Part shown: one piece after another, positions 25,985 through 35,125 of the stretch
How positions within the stretch are numbered: position 1 is the first letter of the stretch
Layout of the letters: each line of letters opens with the position of its first letter
Source: Brevibacillus_H sp041920465
GTDB lineage: Bacteria; Bacillota; Bacilli; Brevibacillales; Brevibacillaceae
DNA length: 64,000 nt
Direction: 5' to 3'
NCBI GenBank assembly: GCA_041920465.1
Contig: JBHGXW010000043.1
Location: 11,429-75,428 of the forward strand
The notes under the pieces: generated by a model
What the model saw: only the letters and a program-made list of their open reading frames with translations
Told to the model about the DNA's origin: nothing
Database searches by the model: none
Made by a program: the position numbers and the translations under genes

Positions 25985-26921
25985 CAAAGGTCTCTCCCTT
26001 TGATCGCCGCAGGCTTGATTTTAAAAGAACCGCCCGATACAGTGTCTCGTTCATTGGTGCCGTGATGTTAAGCTCGCGTGCCTTGTCCACTATATAACCG
26101 TTAATCGAATCGATCTCAGTCGGCTTGCCGTTTAACAAGTCCTGCAACATCGAAGAATAATTTTGTGAAGTACTTCGGCAGATTGCCAGAATATCCTGCC
26201 AATCATCTTCAGTAATTTTTTGACCGTTTTCTTGAGCTACCCTGACTGCTTCCTCAAAGATTCCGCGCATTATGCTCATAATGTGGGGAGATGGAAGAAG
26301 TTCCCCGTTGGCAATTTCGAACAACGAGGTCAACGGATTGATCAAAGCGTTGGCAAGCAATTTGCGCCATAAAAGAGAGCATGTTTCTTCGACGTACTGC
26401 ATGGGAATCCCGCACTCGCCAGCCAGAGAGACGAATCTCTTGATTACCGGATCGGCTGTTTCTCGTTTATCCCATGGACCGATGCGAATCATACCTTTGC
26501 CTGTATGCTTCACCTGTGTGTGCGAGAGGCGTCGGCTTCCTTCGGTGTTGACGCCAAAGAACAATTGATCAGGCTTTATTGCCGTTTCCAATGCCTCTTT
26601 ATGTCCCATTCCGTTTTGCATCGCGATAATCCGTACATCAGAATGAAGTTTCCTGAGCGAGGGAAGAAGCTGTTTCAGTTCTGTCTGCTTGACTGCGAGC
26701 AGGTATACGTCGGCAATCGGCCATTCATCCGAAGAAACAGTCGCGGCAACAGGAACTTGAATGATCTTGTTGTCCAATTGTTCCAATGTTAGCTGTTTCT
26801 CTCTTATACAGATGGATTGTTCCTTGCTTCGAGTCAGGAGATGGGCTTTTATTCCTCCATGCTGAAGTCTGGCAGCCATAAGCATTCCGACAGAACCGCC
26901 CCCAACTATTACCACATGCAT
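25968..26921 (-). CDS. panE: 2-dehydropantoate 2-reductase (ketopantoate reductase)
   Basis: NADPH-dependent reduction of ketopantoate to pantoate in coenzyme A synthesis. The 317-residue protein has the N-terminal dinucleotide-binding GGGSVGMLMAARL (about 7-19), LLAVKQTELKQLL, the AMQNGMGHKEAL motif near 101-112, and the C-terminal domain with KLLANALINPLTSLFEIANGEL. The family also contains relatives with other 2-oxoacid substrates, but synteny with ylbQ supports this assignment. RBS GGGGGCG upstream of the ATG. Confidence 0.92.
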   Translation of the reverse strand: MHVVIVGGGSVGMLMAARLQHGGIKAHLLTRSKEQSICIREKQLTLEQLDNKIIQVPVAATVSSDEWPIADVYLLAVKQTELKQLLPSLRKLHSDVRIIAMQNGMGHKEALETAIKPDQLFFGVNTEGSRRLSHTQVKHTGKGMIRIGPWDKRETADPVIKRFVSLAGECGIPMQYVEETCSLLWRKLLANALINPLTSLFEIANGELLPSPHIMSIMRGIFEEAVRVAQENGQKITEDDWQDILAICRSTSQNYSSMLQDLLNGKPTEIDSINGYIVDKARELNITAPMNETLYRAVLLKSSLRRSKGETFDANFD

Positions 26922-27061
26922 AATTGCGCCCCCAACTCACGTCAAAAGTCCTGTTTTTCTAAAGCATACCAAACAGCTATTCATCCGAAAATAGGAAAAT
27001 TTACTTGACGTAATTATTTTCACCTGGTTGAAACAAAACCGTCAAAAAAGCAGACGCATAT

Positions 27062-27101
27062 CAAAAAACACCCGGCCAAAGCTTATGCTTTAACCGGGCG
27101 T
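27062..27101 (-). terminator. Intrinsic terminator of the yng-type operon
   Basis: Fourteen-pair stem (with G-U pairs) around an ATAA loop, CGCCCGG...CCGGGTG, followed on the minus strand by TTTTTTG. Its arms and AAAGC inner stem resemble the GC-rich hairpin repeats elsewhere in the window. Confidence 0.85.
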
Positions 27102-27123
27102 GACCTTCTGCCTTCCTCTTGAT

Positions 27124-28662
27124 TTAGACCGGATAAACCGGATGCTTGCGGTCGGTAAAGATTTGGCGCTTGCTCTGGTAGGCTTCAAAGCGGGAAATCA
27201 GTTCCCGGCGCAGGTCGCTTGGAGCAACGATGCCATCTACGATCAAATTGGACGCCAACAGATAAATGTCGATATCTTCCTGGTATTCTTTGCGTTTCGC
27301 CATGATGAACTCTTGGCGTTCCTTAGGATCTTCAATCGCCTGAATCTTGTTGCTGTATACCGCATTGACGGCTGCTTCCGGGCCCATTACGGCAATTTGC
27401 GCCCCTGGCAACGCAAGACAGCAATCCGGCTCAAATGCCGAGCTTGCCATGGCGTATAAGCCTGCACCGTATGCTTTCCGCACAATAATCGAGATTTTCG
27501 GAACAGTCGCTTCCGCCATTGCCGAAATCATCTTCGCTCCGTGACGAATAATTCCCGCCCGCTCAACCGCTGTCCCGATCATGAATCCGGGAACATCGGC
27601 GAGGAAGAGAAGCGGAATATGGAACGCATCACACAAATTGATGAAACGGGCAGCTTTATCGGCGGAATCAACGAACAGCACGCCGCCTTTTACACGAGGC
27701 TGGTTGGCAACGATTCCAACCGGCTTTCCGTCCAGACGGGCAAGTCCGGTGATGATCTCTTGAGCGAACAATTTTTTCATTTCAAAGAAAGAGCCTTCAT
27801 CCACCAAAGCGTCAATGAAATCATGCATGTTAAACGGCGTATTTTGGTTTTCCGGCACAATGGTGGCGATGTCTTTGGCGTTGGGATTCGGTGCTTTTGC
27901 TTCCACAACCGGCGGTTTCTCGCCGTAGTTGGCCGGGAAGAAAGCAAGATAACGTCGTGCCGATTCAATCGCTTCTTCTTCGTTAGCGGCCAGAACGTCC
28001 CCGCAACCGCTTACAGAACAATGCATCCGTGCGCCACCCAACTCTTCCAGTGTCACCTTTTCACCGATGACCATCTCGGCCATGCGCGGCGATCCCAGAT
28101 ACATACTGGCATTCTTATCTACCATGATGACGATGTCGCAGAATGCAGGAATATAAGCGCCGCCTGCTGCAGACGGTCCAAACAAGACGCAAATTTGCGG
28201 CACCTTACCGGACAGCTTCACCTGATTGTAGAAAATGCGGCCCGCACCGCGGCGGCCAGGAAACATCTCCAATTGGTCGGTGATTCTCGCCCCTGCTGAA
28301 TCGACCAGATAGATCAACGGAACTCTCAGCTTTTCGGCAGTCTCTTGAATGCGGATAATTTTTTCCACGGTGCGGGAGCCCCATGAACCTGCTTTTACTG
28401 TCGAGTCGTTCGCCATGACGCAAACGGTTTGCCCGTTCACTTTGCCGATGGCCGTTACCACACCGTCTGCCGGCAAATCGCCAGCCATGAAGTTGGCAAA
28501 CAAACCGTCTTCAATCATAAACTCATCGTCAAACAGCAATTTGAGGCGGTCTCGGACAAACAATTTGTTTTGTTCTTTCAGCTTCTCGTGGTATTTGGCA
28601 TCTCCGCCTTGCTTTACCTGTGCCGCGCGTTCATGCAGAGTATCCTCCATGTGTTTGCTCAT
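27124..28662 (-). CDS. yngE: Acyl-CoA carboxylase carboxyltransferase subunit (methylcrotonyl/propionyl type)
   Basis: Transfers carboxyl from carboxybiotin to an acyl-CoA, most likely 3-methylcrotonyl-CoA. 512 residues in two crotonase-like halves, with the oxyanion-hole glycines in FGPSAAGGAYIPAFCD near 162 and RKAYGAGLYAMASSAFEPD near 400, typical of the AccD5/PccB/MccB group. Last gene of the five-gene operon that matches B. subtilis yngH-yngHB-yngG-yngF-yngE. Presence of HMG-CoA lyase in the same operon favours methylcrotonyl-CoA over propionyl-CoA as substrate (inference). Confidence 0.92.
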   Translation of the reverse strand: MSKHMEDTLHERAAQVKQGGDAKYHEKLKEQNKLFVRDRLKLLFDDEFMIEDGLFANFMAGDLPADGVVTAIGKVNGQTVCVMANDSTVKAGSWGSRTVEKIIRIQETAEKLRVPLIYLVDSAGARITDQLEMFPGRRGAGRIFYNQVKLSGKVPQICVLFGPSAAGGAYIPAFCDIVIMVDKNASMYLGSPRMAEMVIGEKVTLEELGGARMHCSVSGCGDVLAANEEEAIESARRYLAFFPANYGEKPPVVEAKAPNPNAKDIATIVPENQNTPFNMHDFIDALVDEGSFFEMKKLFAQEIITGLARLDGKPVGIVANQPRVKGGVLFVDSADKAARFINLCDAFHIPLLFLADVPGFMIGTAVERAGIIRHGAKMISAMAEATVPKISIIVRKAYGAGLYAMASSAFEPDCCLALPGAQIAVMGPEAAVNAVYSNKIQAIEDPKERQEFIMAKRKEYQEDIDIYLLASNLIVDGIVAPSDLRRELISRFEAYQSKRQIFTDRKHPVYPV

Positions 28663-28676
28663 AATTGCCTCCTTTG

Positions 28677-29450
28677 TTACTCACCGCGGTAAACTGGTTT
28701 TCGTTTTTCTTTAAATGCTTCCAATCCTTCCAATCTGTCCTTGGTCGGAATTATCACTTGATAGGCGTTGCTCTCAATCGCAAGACCGGTTTGCAGATCG
28801 ACTTCAAGGCCAAAATCAATCGCCATTTTGGCCTGGGCCAAAGCAAGCGGTGCATTTTGCGCAATTTCTTCCGCAAGCTCGCAAGCTGCATTCATCACTT
28901 GATCGGCCGGCACAACCCGGTTAACCAAGCCTATCGAGAGTGCTTCCTGAGCCGAGATGCGTCGTGCGGTGAAAATCAGTTCTTTTGCTTTCGCTTTGCC
29001 GACAATCCGCGGCAGGCGCTGGGTACCACCCGCTCCCGGGATAATGCCAAGCGAGGTTTCCGTCAGGCCCATTTGTGCGCTCTCGCTCATCACGCGCAGG
29101 TCGCAAGCAAGCGCCAGCTCCGTCCCTCCGCCGAACGCAGCTCCGTTAATGGCAGCAATGACAGGCTTATTCAAACGTTCCAACTCGGTGAACGTATCGC
29201 GGATTGTCCGGATAAACTCCTGTACCTGAAGCTCACTCATTGTCCGGCGTTCCTTCAAATCGGCTCCGGCGCAAAAAGCTTTCTCGCCCGCCCCTGTCAC
29301 CACGACGGCACGGATCTCTTTGTCAAAAGCAAGCTTGGCGATATGTTCTCTCATTGTTCGTAGAGTTTCAAGATTCAAACAATTAAATACATCAGGGCGT
29401 TCAATCGTGAGAATGCCTATTTGGCCCTCACGGCGCAAACTTACCGTCAT
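28677..29450 (-). CDS. yngF: Enoyl-CoA hydratase family protein (methylglutaconyl-CoA hydratase candidate)
   Basis: 257-residue crotonase-fold enzyme. The oxyanion-hole segment is AFCAGADLKERR and the second motif AAINGAAFGGGTELALACDLRV; the catalytic Glu region SLGIIPGAGGTQRLPRIVG is intact. In this operon it would hydrate 3-methylglutaconyl-CoA to HMG-CoA, the step between the carboxylase and HMG-CoA lyase. ATG at 29448-29450 overlaps the stop of the lyase gene (ATGA), with GGGGAGGAG upstream. Confidence 0.9.
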   Translation of the reverse strand: MTVSLRREGQIGILTIERPDVFNCLNLETLRTMREHIAKLAFDKEIRAVVVTGAGEKAFCAGADLKERRTMSELQVQEFIRTIRDTFTELERLNKPVIAAINGAAFGGGTELALACDLRVMSESAQMGLTETSLGIIPGAGGTQRLPRIVGKAKAKELIFTARRISAQEALSIGLVNRVVPADQVMNAACELAEEIAQNAPLALAQAKMAIDFGLEVDLQTGLAIESNAYQVIIPTKDRLEGLEAFKEKRKPVYRGE

Positions 29451-30364
29451 GCCGTTTCTCCTCCCCTGTCCTTGCAATTTGCCGCACCATGCGCTTTCAG
29501 CATCTTCGAGGGCAGTTCCCGTCCCAGATGATGTTGGATGAAGGAGCCTGCTTGCAGCAAGCGCGGTAAATCGACACCTGTCCGATACCCCATCCCCTCC
29601 AGCATGTAAACCAAATCCTCTGTTGAGATATTGCCGGCAGCCCCTGGTGCGTACGGGCATCCACCCAGTCCGCCGATTGAGCTGTCAAAAATGCGAATCC
29701 CCTCATCCAAAGCGGCTGCCACATTAGCCAGACCTGTTCCTCTGGTATCGTGGAAATGGGCGGCCAAGCGCTCAGTCGGAAAATGTCTGACAAGCTCGGC
29801 AAACTTCTCATGCACTTGTTTCGGCGTGGCAACCCCAATTGTGTCTCCGATTGACACTTCATAGACTCCCATCGAAAACAGTTCGTCCGCCACTTTCAGC
29901 GTACTTGCAATCGGCACCTCGCCTTCATACGGGCAGCCAAATACTGTGGAGACATATCCTCGTACACGAATGCCCATCTGCAGGGCTTCCTCCACTACCT
30001 CACGCAGCACAGGGAAGGTTTCTTCAATGGATTTATTGATATTTTTTTGGTTGTGCGTTTCGCTTGCCGACATGAAAACGGCGATCTCTTCCAGTTTCGT
30101 TTCTTGTAGCCGCTCCAATCCCTTTTTGTTTGGAACCAGCGCACTGTAGGTGACACCCGGCTTCCTCTCAATGCCGTTCAAAACCTCAACAGCGTCGGCC
30201 AGTTGGGGAATCCATTTGGGGTTGACGAACGAGCTGGCTTCGATAAAGTCAAGCCCGGCATCGGCCAATTGGTTGATGAAAGCGATTTTTACTTCCGTTG
30301 GGACAATCTCTTTTTCATTTTGCAAACCGTCTCGCGGCCCTACTTCCACAATTCGAATATCCAT
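29447..30364 (-). CDS. yngG: Hydroxymethylglutaryl-CoA lyase
   Basis: Cleaves HMG-CoA to acetoacetate and acetyl-CoA, the final step of leucine breakdown. The 305-residue TIM-barrel protein starts DIRIVEVGPRDGLQNEKEIVPTEVK, with the conserved R-D metal site, and contains FHDTRGTGLANV and the GLGGCPYAPGAAGN signature with the catalytic Cys near 264. ATG at 30362-30364 behind AAGGAGG; an upstream in-frame extension lacks a site. Middle gene of the operon. Confidence 0.95.
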   Translation of the reverse strand: MDIRIVEVGPRDGLQNEKEIVPTEVKIAFINQLADAGLDFIEASSFVNPKWIPQLADAVEVLNGIERKPGVTYSALVPNKKGLERLQETKLEEIAVFMSASETHNQKNINKSIEETFPVLREVVEEALQMGIRVRGYVSTVFGCPYEGEVPIASTLKVADELFSMGVYEVSIGDTIGVATPKQVHEKFAELVRHFPTERLAAHFHDTRGTGLANVAAALDEGIRIFDSSIGGLGGCPYAPGAAGNISTEDLVYMLEGMGYRTGVDLPRLLQAGSFIQHHLGRELPSKMLKAHGAANCKDRGGETA

Positions 30365-30424
30365 CGCAGGCCTCCTTCTAACCAAACCTAGCGAGCGCTC
30401 AGTTAGTAAACATAAAACGAAAGA

Positions 30425-30637
30425 CTATTCAAGTATGAGAATAACATCTCCCTCGTTCACGAAATCTCCGATGTTTGCTTTGATTTCAACAACTTTGCCG
30501 TCTGTTTCCGCTTGCAATGGCACTTCCATTTTCATTGATTCCATTACGACTACGTCTTGACCTGCGCTTACGGTGTCTCCAACTTGAACCAAAACATTGA
30601 TTAAGGTACCTGCCATGTTTGCTGTTACGTTTTTCAT
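30425..30637 (-). CDS. yngHB: Biotin carboxyl carrier protein
   Basis: 70-residue stand-alone biotinyl domain. The biotin attachment site is Lys36 in VVMESMKMEVP, with the usual hydrophobic beta-barrel halves on either side. It carries the carboxyl group from the biotin carboxylase encoded upstream to the carboxyltransferase two genes downstream. ATG at 30635-30637 lies after an AAAGGAGTG site. Small size is normal for YngHB-type carriers. Confidence 0.93.
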   Translation of the reverse strand: MKNVTANMAGTLINVLVQVGDTVSAGQDVVVMESMKMEVPLQAETDGKVVEIKANIGDFVNEGDVILILE

Positions 30638-30679
30638 CTGATACACTCCTTTGCAGTTATGAGGTTGATTCCATCCCTT

Positions 30680-32014
30680 TTAATTCTTTTTCTTTTGGAT
30701 AAATTGGGTGTCATAGACTCCGCGTTTGAAGTCTTCATCTTTCAATACTTCAAGCAAAAACAAAAGATTGGTCTTGATTCCGCTGATATGGAAGGCTTCA
30801 ACCGCTTCGCAGGCCCTGTTGACCGCCTGCTCCCGGGACGTGCCCGTCACGATTACTTTGGCGATCATCGGGTCATAGAAAGGCGTCACCTGTGTTCCCG
30901 CTTCTACCCCATCATCAATTCTAACATAATCCAGTTGCGGCGGCTGATACTCGGCAATTGTGCCGGGGGAAGGCAAAAAGGTTTTGGGATCTTCCGCATA
31001 GACACGCAGTTCAATTGCATGACGGTGAGCCTTGATATCGGACTGGCTGATGGACAGCACTTCGTTTCTGGCGATTTGAAGCTGGATTTCAACCAAGTCT
31101 ATTCCTGTCATCTCTTCTGTAACAGGATGCTCTACTTGCAAGCGGGTATTCATCTCCAAAAAATAGAAGTTTTTATTCTCATCCATGATGAATTCTACGG
31201 TCCCGACACCTGTGTAACGGACAGCACGAGCTGCATCAAGTGCGGCCTGACAAATCTTCCGGCGAGTCTCGTCATCCAGGAAAGGGGACGGGCTTTCTTC
31301 TATTACCTTCTGGTGGCGTCTTTGGATGGAGCACTCCCTCTCCAGCGCATGGAGGAAATTGCCATGGTGGTCGGCAATAATTTGCACCTCGATGTGATGC
31401 GGGTTTTGCACATACTTCTCAAGAAACATGGTGTCATTGCCAAAGTATGCTTTGGCTCTCCCCTTTGCTGACTGGAAGGCTTGCTTAAGCTCATCGTCGC
31501 TCTTGCATACCTGCATTCCGATTCCGCCGCCGCCCGCACTTGCTTTGAGCATGACAGGATATCCGATTTGGTTGGCATGCAGAATCGCTTCTTCCACTGT
31601 CGGCATGTCGGCCTCTATTCCCGGCACAACCGGCACGCCCGCTTCACGCATGATTTGGCGGGCTGTCACTTTATCCCCCATCTGGGCAATTACTTCCGGG
31701 GTTGGCCCAATGAAGGTGATCCCCTCTTCCTGGCACCTCTTGGCAAATGAAGCGTTCTCCGACAACAGTCCGTATCCGGGATGAATGGCATCGGCACCTG
31801 TTGATTTGGCAGCCGCAATAATGGCTTCAAGATTTAAATAACTTTGCGGAACAGGCGGAGGTCCAATATGAACGGCCTCGTCAGCTTCACGCACGAACGG
31901 CATCGCTTTGTCTGCTTCCGAATATACGGCGACAGTCGCAATTCCAAGTTTCTTGCATGTACGAATAATCCGGCGGGCAATTTCTCCGCGGTTGGCAATC
32001 AGCACCTTACGCAT
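30680..32014 (-). CDS. yngH: Biotin carboxylase subunit
   Basis: ATP-grasp enzyme that carboxylates carrier-bound biotin. 444 residues: N-terminal MRKVLIANRGEIARRIIRTCKKLGI, ATP-binding glycine loop KASAGGGGIGMQVC near 158-171, HHIEVQIIADHHGN, and catalytic FLEMNTRLQVEHPVTE near 283-298. First gene of the yng-type operon and separated by about 220 bases from a divergent acetyltransferase gene, so the operon promoter must lie there. It could also serve fatty-acid synthesis if no other accC exists. Confidence 0.95.
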   Translation of the reverse strand: MRKVLIANRGEIARRIIRTCKKLGIATVAVYSEADKAMPFVREADEAVHIGPPPVPQSYLNLEAIIAAAKSTGADAIHPGYGLLSENASFAKRCQEEGITFIGPTPEVIAQMGDKVTARQIMREAGVPVVPGIEADMPTVEEAILHANQIGYPVMLKASAGGGGIGMQVCKSDDELKQAFQSAKGRAKAYFGNDTMFLEKYVQNPHHIEVQIIADHHGNFLHALERECSIQRRHQKVIEESPSPFLDDETRRKICQAALDAARAVRYTGVGTVEFIMDENKNFYFLEMNTRLQVEHPVTEEMTGIDLVEIQLQIARNEVLSISQSDIKAHRHAIELRVYAEDPKTFLPSPGTIAEYQPPQLDYVRIDDGVEAGTQVTPFYDPMIAKVIVTGTSREQAVNRACEAVEAFHISGIKTNLLFLLEVLKDEDFKRGVYDTQFIQKKKN

Positions 32015-32236
32015 GGCTACTCTCCCTTCTTCATCATCTATTCTCTATTTTGCCATTTCTCTGACGATTGTTCTAGCAGGAAATTTCAAAATCCTTGCAG
32101 GAAAACGGAATCATTGCCATTTATCAGGCAAAAATGCACAGAGTTGTCCTGAATATAGAGAATTTGTTGCAAAGTTGTGTATAATAGAAATGGAGAAATG
32201 AACAGGTATCCGTCATGAGGGGAGTGTAAAACAGTT

Positions 32237-32704
32237 ATGTTTGAAGTTAAACGCTTACGCATAAACTATAAGACCTTAGAGGAATTCCAGAAATTTCGCG
32301 AATTCGGCCTGGAAGAATTATCCATGAAGGAGGATTTGGAATCAAACATCATCGAGAACGACTCCGAATCTCCGTTCTATGGAGTATATGACGGAACCCG
32401 ATTAATCGCTCGGATGAGTCTGTATAAAATTGACAGCAAATATGACCGTTACTTCAATCCTCCACAAGATTATTACGAACTGTGGAAGCTGGAAGTTCTG
32501 CCTGATTATCGCGGCAAGGATATCGGGACAGCTCTTGTCAACCACGCGAAAAGCTTTGGCTGTCCGATCAAAACCAACTCTCGCTGCCGCGCCGATGAGT
32601 TCTGGTTGAAAATGGGTTTCAAACCGGTGAAGTACAACTTTGTGCGCGACCGGGGGGAGAACCCGTATGTATGGCTTCCGGAAGGCGTAGAAATGCAAGA
32701 ATAA
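32237..32704 (+). CDS. ylbP: GNAT family N-acetyltransferase, YlbP-like
   Basis: 155-residue GNAT-fold protein with the acetyl-CoA binding segment LEVLPDYRGKDIGTALVNHAKSFG near 84-107 and the closing GFKPVKYNFVRDRGENPYVWLPEG. Length and sequence match YlbP of Bacillus, which lies beside ylbO (gerR) and ylbQ (panE). Here gerR follows convergently and panE is some 5 kb away. Substrate unknown. A TATAAT at 32180-32185 may be its -10 box. Confidence 0.85.
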   Translation: MFEVKRLRINYKTLEEFQKFREFGLEELSMKEDLESNIIENDSESPFYGVYDGTRLIARMSLYKIDSKYDRYFNPPQDYYELWKLEVLPDYRGKDIGTALVNHAKSFGCPIKTNSRCRADEFWLKMGFKPVKYNFVRDRGENPYVWLPEGVEMQE

Positions 32705-32737
32705 CAGATACAATAAAAGACTGACATAGATCAAAAA

Positions 32738-32773
32738 CCAAAAGAAGCGGGATTCGTCTCCCGCTTCTTTTGG
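32738..32773. terminator. Bidirectional terminator between ylbP and gerR genes
   Basis: Perfect 15-base stem CCAAAAGAAGCGGGA / TCCCGCTTCTTTTGG with a six-base loop. T-rich runs lie on both exits (TTTTT toward minus, TTTTTT after a short gap toward plus). It serves both convergent genes. Confidence 0.8.
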
Positions 32774-32784
32774 TGGGCAGTTTT

Positions 32785-33444
32785 TTATTCTACCCGTTCC
32801 AAATTGCCGTTGGCATCCATCTTGAATACGGGTTTGGAAGGCTCTTCTTCCTTGAGGAACGCCAGCTTGCGTGCACGATCCATGATTTGCAGCAATGCTT
32901 TATAGTCTTCGTTTACGTTTTGCACGCTGTCCAATTCTTTTTTCATCTTGCTGTTGGCTTCCTGCAATTCTTTGATTTCCACTTCTTTTTGTTCCAATTC
33001 CCGTTCCAGATGTTTGACGCGCCGTACCACATCCTTATGTTTCATCAAGATGCGGATGGCGTTATCCAATTGCTGTTCTTCGTCTTGCATGGTGACGGTT
33101 GCCAGTGTGCTTGCCGAATGGCTGGCGACTTCTTCAACGGCCGGTTGGTTCGTACTACTTTTTGCCACGTAATCGTCCTCGGCGAATTCCGTGAAAGCCG
33201 GCAGACGCCCTGACTTTTTGAGCTGCTGCCGCTGGCTCTTGGCAATGGCTATCGCTGCTTCATAGCGTTTGCGGACTGTACTGTTCCAGCGAAAACCGCA
33301 AGCTGCAGCGGTACGGCCCAAGCGCTGTCCCACTTCTTCAAAAGCCGCCAGCTGTGTTCCACCTTCGCGAATATGACGGAGTGTTACTTCCGCCAGCACC
33401 AAATCATCATCGTCTGTCCATGCGTCCTGTCTTGAAGCTACCAT
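32785..33444 (-). CDS. gerR: RsfA/GerR family sporulation transcription regulator
   Basis: 219 residues. The N-terminal Myb/SANT-like DNA-binding domain (RQDAWTDDDDLVLAEVTLRHIREG and CGFRWNSTVRKRY, about 5-60) is the RsfA-family hallmark. A C-terminal coiled coil (about 115-195) contains RRVKHLERELEQKEVEIKELQE. GerR (YlbO) represses or activates sigmaE-regulon genes in the mother cell; RsfA acts in the forespore. Neighbouring ylbP supports GerR. ATG at 33442-33444 behind GGGAGG. Confidence 0.87.
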   Translation of the reverse strand: MVASRQDAWTDDDDLVLAEVTLRHIREGGTQLAAFEEVGQRLGRTAAACGFRWNSTVRKRYEAAIAIAKSQRQQLKKSGRLPAFTEFAEDDYVAKSSTNQPAVEEVASHSASTLATVTMQDEEQQLDNAIRILMKHKDVVRRVKHLERELEQKEVEIKELQEANSKMKKELDSVQNVNEDYKALLQIMDRARKLAFLKEEEPSKPVFKMDANGNLERVE

Positions 33445-33671
33445 ATGTGATGTCCCTCCCGTGTACATATGAGGTGAATGTAATTCATTCTATGCTTTTC
33501 CCTATTCTCGTAGAATCTCTTTCTATTAGAAAACGTATCATTCTCCAATGATTGTACAGTGGAGTTGGATAGGAAAGAAGCAATGATAACCTATCGACCT
33601 AGAAAAAGTATCTCCAAGCCCTGGATTATTTAAACGGGAGGGACTCTACTTTGCTTCGAAAACTAGTTGGC

Positions 33672-34427
33672 CTATTTACGTAAAAAACGCTGAACAACCG
33701 CAACGTGCTGCTCACTGCCCCACAGGGAGGCACACTGTTCAATTTCTCTTCGAATTCGTTCCTCTTTACCGATTCCTTCCCGTTTCCAGGCCAATAATCG
33801 CATGTACGCTGCAATGCTCTCTGCAGGCTGAGCCGCGATTTTACCGGCAAAGGCAAGCACAGATTCTTGCAGCTTCTCTTGAGGATAAATTTCCTGGACG
33901 AATCCAAGCTGCTTCGCTTCCGAAGCTTTTATTCTTTCGCCTGTCAACAGAAGGGAAAGAGCGTTCGTTTCACCGAGCTTGTCCAACAGACGGCTGCCTC
34001 CCCCCCAGCCGGTGGTAATGTGCATACCAATCTGTACAAAACCCAGAACGGCCGTTTCACTGGCAAAACGAAAATGGCACGAAGCGGCAAATTCGCAGCC
34101 TCCGCCAATGGCAGCGCCGTTTATCATGGCAATCGTCGGTTTGGGATATTGATCAATCTCACTTAACAAATGACCAATCCTGGACAAGAGAGGATAGGCT
34201 TGTTCTTTTCCCCGCACCTTCATTAATTGATCCAGGTCGCCACCTGAGACGAACACATTTTGTTCACCGGTGAAAATGATCACCTTGACAGCGGAGTCAT
34301 CACGGCATTGATTCAGAAACTGCCCAATTTCCTCTACCATCTCAAGGCTGATCGCATTTCTTTTTTCCGGGCGACTGAAGGTGATAAGCGCAATACCCCC
34401 TGTAATTTCCGTGCGTATCGTTTTCAC
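33672..34427 (-). CDS. Enoyl-CoA hydratase/isomerase family protein
   Basis: 251-residue crotonase-fold protein with oxyanion-hole segments FVSGGDLDQLM and MINGAAIGGGCEFAASCHFRFA, and GMHITTGWGGGSRLLDKLGE in the catalytic region. The Glu usually found there for hydratases is not obvious, so isomerase, thioesterase or decarboxylase activity is possible. GTG at 34425-34427 (MKTIRTEITGG) with a GGAGAGGAGA site is preferred over longer readings. It stands alone between gerR and the mgsR-like gene. Confidence 0.87.
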   Translation of the reverse strand: MKTIRTEITGGIALITFSRPEKRNAISLEMVEEIGQFLNQCRDDSAVKVIIFTGEQNVFVSGGDLDQLMKVRGKEQAYPLLSRIGHLLSEIDQYPKPTIAMINGAAIGGGCEFAASCHFRFASETAVLGFVQIGMHITTGWGGGSRLLDKLGETNALSLLLTGERIKASEAKQLGFVQEIYPQEKLQESVLAFAGKIAAQPAESIAAYMRLLAWKREGIGKEERIRREIEQCASLWGSEQHVAVVQRFLRK

Positions 34428-34482
34428 AACGCAAATCTCCTCTCCGTTTGCTGATTCATTTATTTTATCCCCAGCAGATGGC

Positions 34483-34516
34483 AAAAAAAAGAGGAAGTGA
34501 TGTCAATTCCATCACT
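34483..34516 (-). terminator. Intrinsic terminator after the MgsR-like gene
   Basis: Stem AGTGATG / CATCACT (34496-34502, 34510-34516) followed on the minus strand by CCTC and eight T residues. Confidence 0.75.
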
Positions 34517-34532
34517 CCCAGGTAGTTTTTCG

Positions 34533-34904
34533 TTATGCCAGCAAATTTTTCATGGCAGATTGGTTATAACCGATGATTACATTTTCCCCATCTGTCAAGA
34601 TCGGGCGTTTCAACAGACGCGGCTCTTCACTCAAAAATTCCAACAGCTCGCGAACGGTTAAATCTTCAATGTCTATGTCGAGATTTTTAAATTTTTGACT
34701 GCGGGTAGATAACAGCTCGTCTACCCCGTTGCTGGTCATTTTGATGATTTCCAAAAGCTCTTCTGCAGATGGCGGGTTTTTAAAAAGATGCCGCTCCACA
34801 TATGCAACTCCATTTTCCGTTAACCACGCCTTCGCTTTTCGGCAGGATGTACAGCTTGGATATGTAAAAAAGGTGATTGTTTGTCCTTGGGTAGCAGTCG
34901 CCAT
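34533..34904 (-). CDS. mgsR: Spx/ArsC-family protein, MgsR-like
   Basis: 123-residue thioredoxin-fold protein with a CxxC redox switch (Cys18-Cys21 in YPSCTSCRKAKAW) and the Spx-type RPILTDGENVIIGYN segment near the end. Spx proteins bind RNA polymerase alpha and reprogram transcription under thiol stress; MgsR (YqgZ) does so for a SigB subregulon. The nearby DUF2626 (yqgY) and YqgX genes match the B. subtilis yqgZ-yqgY-yqgX order, which favours MgsR over Spx. Strong sigmaA-like promoter upstream. Confidence 0.82.
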   Translation of the reverse strand: MATATQGQTITFFTYPSCTSCRKAKAWLTENGVAYVERHLFKNPPSAEELLEIIKMTSNGVDELLSTRSQKFKNLDIDIEDLTVRELLEFLSEEPRLLKRPILTDGENVIIGYNQSAMKNLLA

Positions 34905-34973
34905 GACAACCCCTCCATCCCGTTTCTCCCTTATGAAAGAATCGGCAAAATTACTTACTTTTCTCTAGTAAAA

Positions 34974-35003
34974 ATTATAACGATGCTAAAAACACTGTGT
35001 CAA
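34974..35003 (-). promoter_or_regulatory. Strong sigmaA-like promoter for the MgsR-like gene
   Basis: On the minus strand a perfect TTGACA (34998-35003) is followed after 18 bases by a perfect TATAAT (34974-34979), about 70 bases before the ATG. Confidence 0.75.
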
Positions 35004-35063
35004 TAGTATTTAATATAATAAATCTAAACTTTGAGGTATTATTGTGAAATGTATGTTACAAGC

Positions 35064-35092
35064 TTAACAATCATGAAAAAATCCGCTACACT
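35064..35092 (+). promoter_or_regulatory. SigmaA-like promoter for the SufR-like gene
   Basis: TTAACA (35064-35069), 17 bases, TACACT (35087-35092), about 33 bases before the start codon. It is divergent from the MgsR-like promoter. Confidence 0.6.
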
Positions 35093-35125
35093 AGATTTCG
35101 ACAATATTTGAAAGGGGGTACGCGT

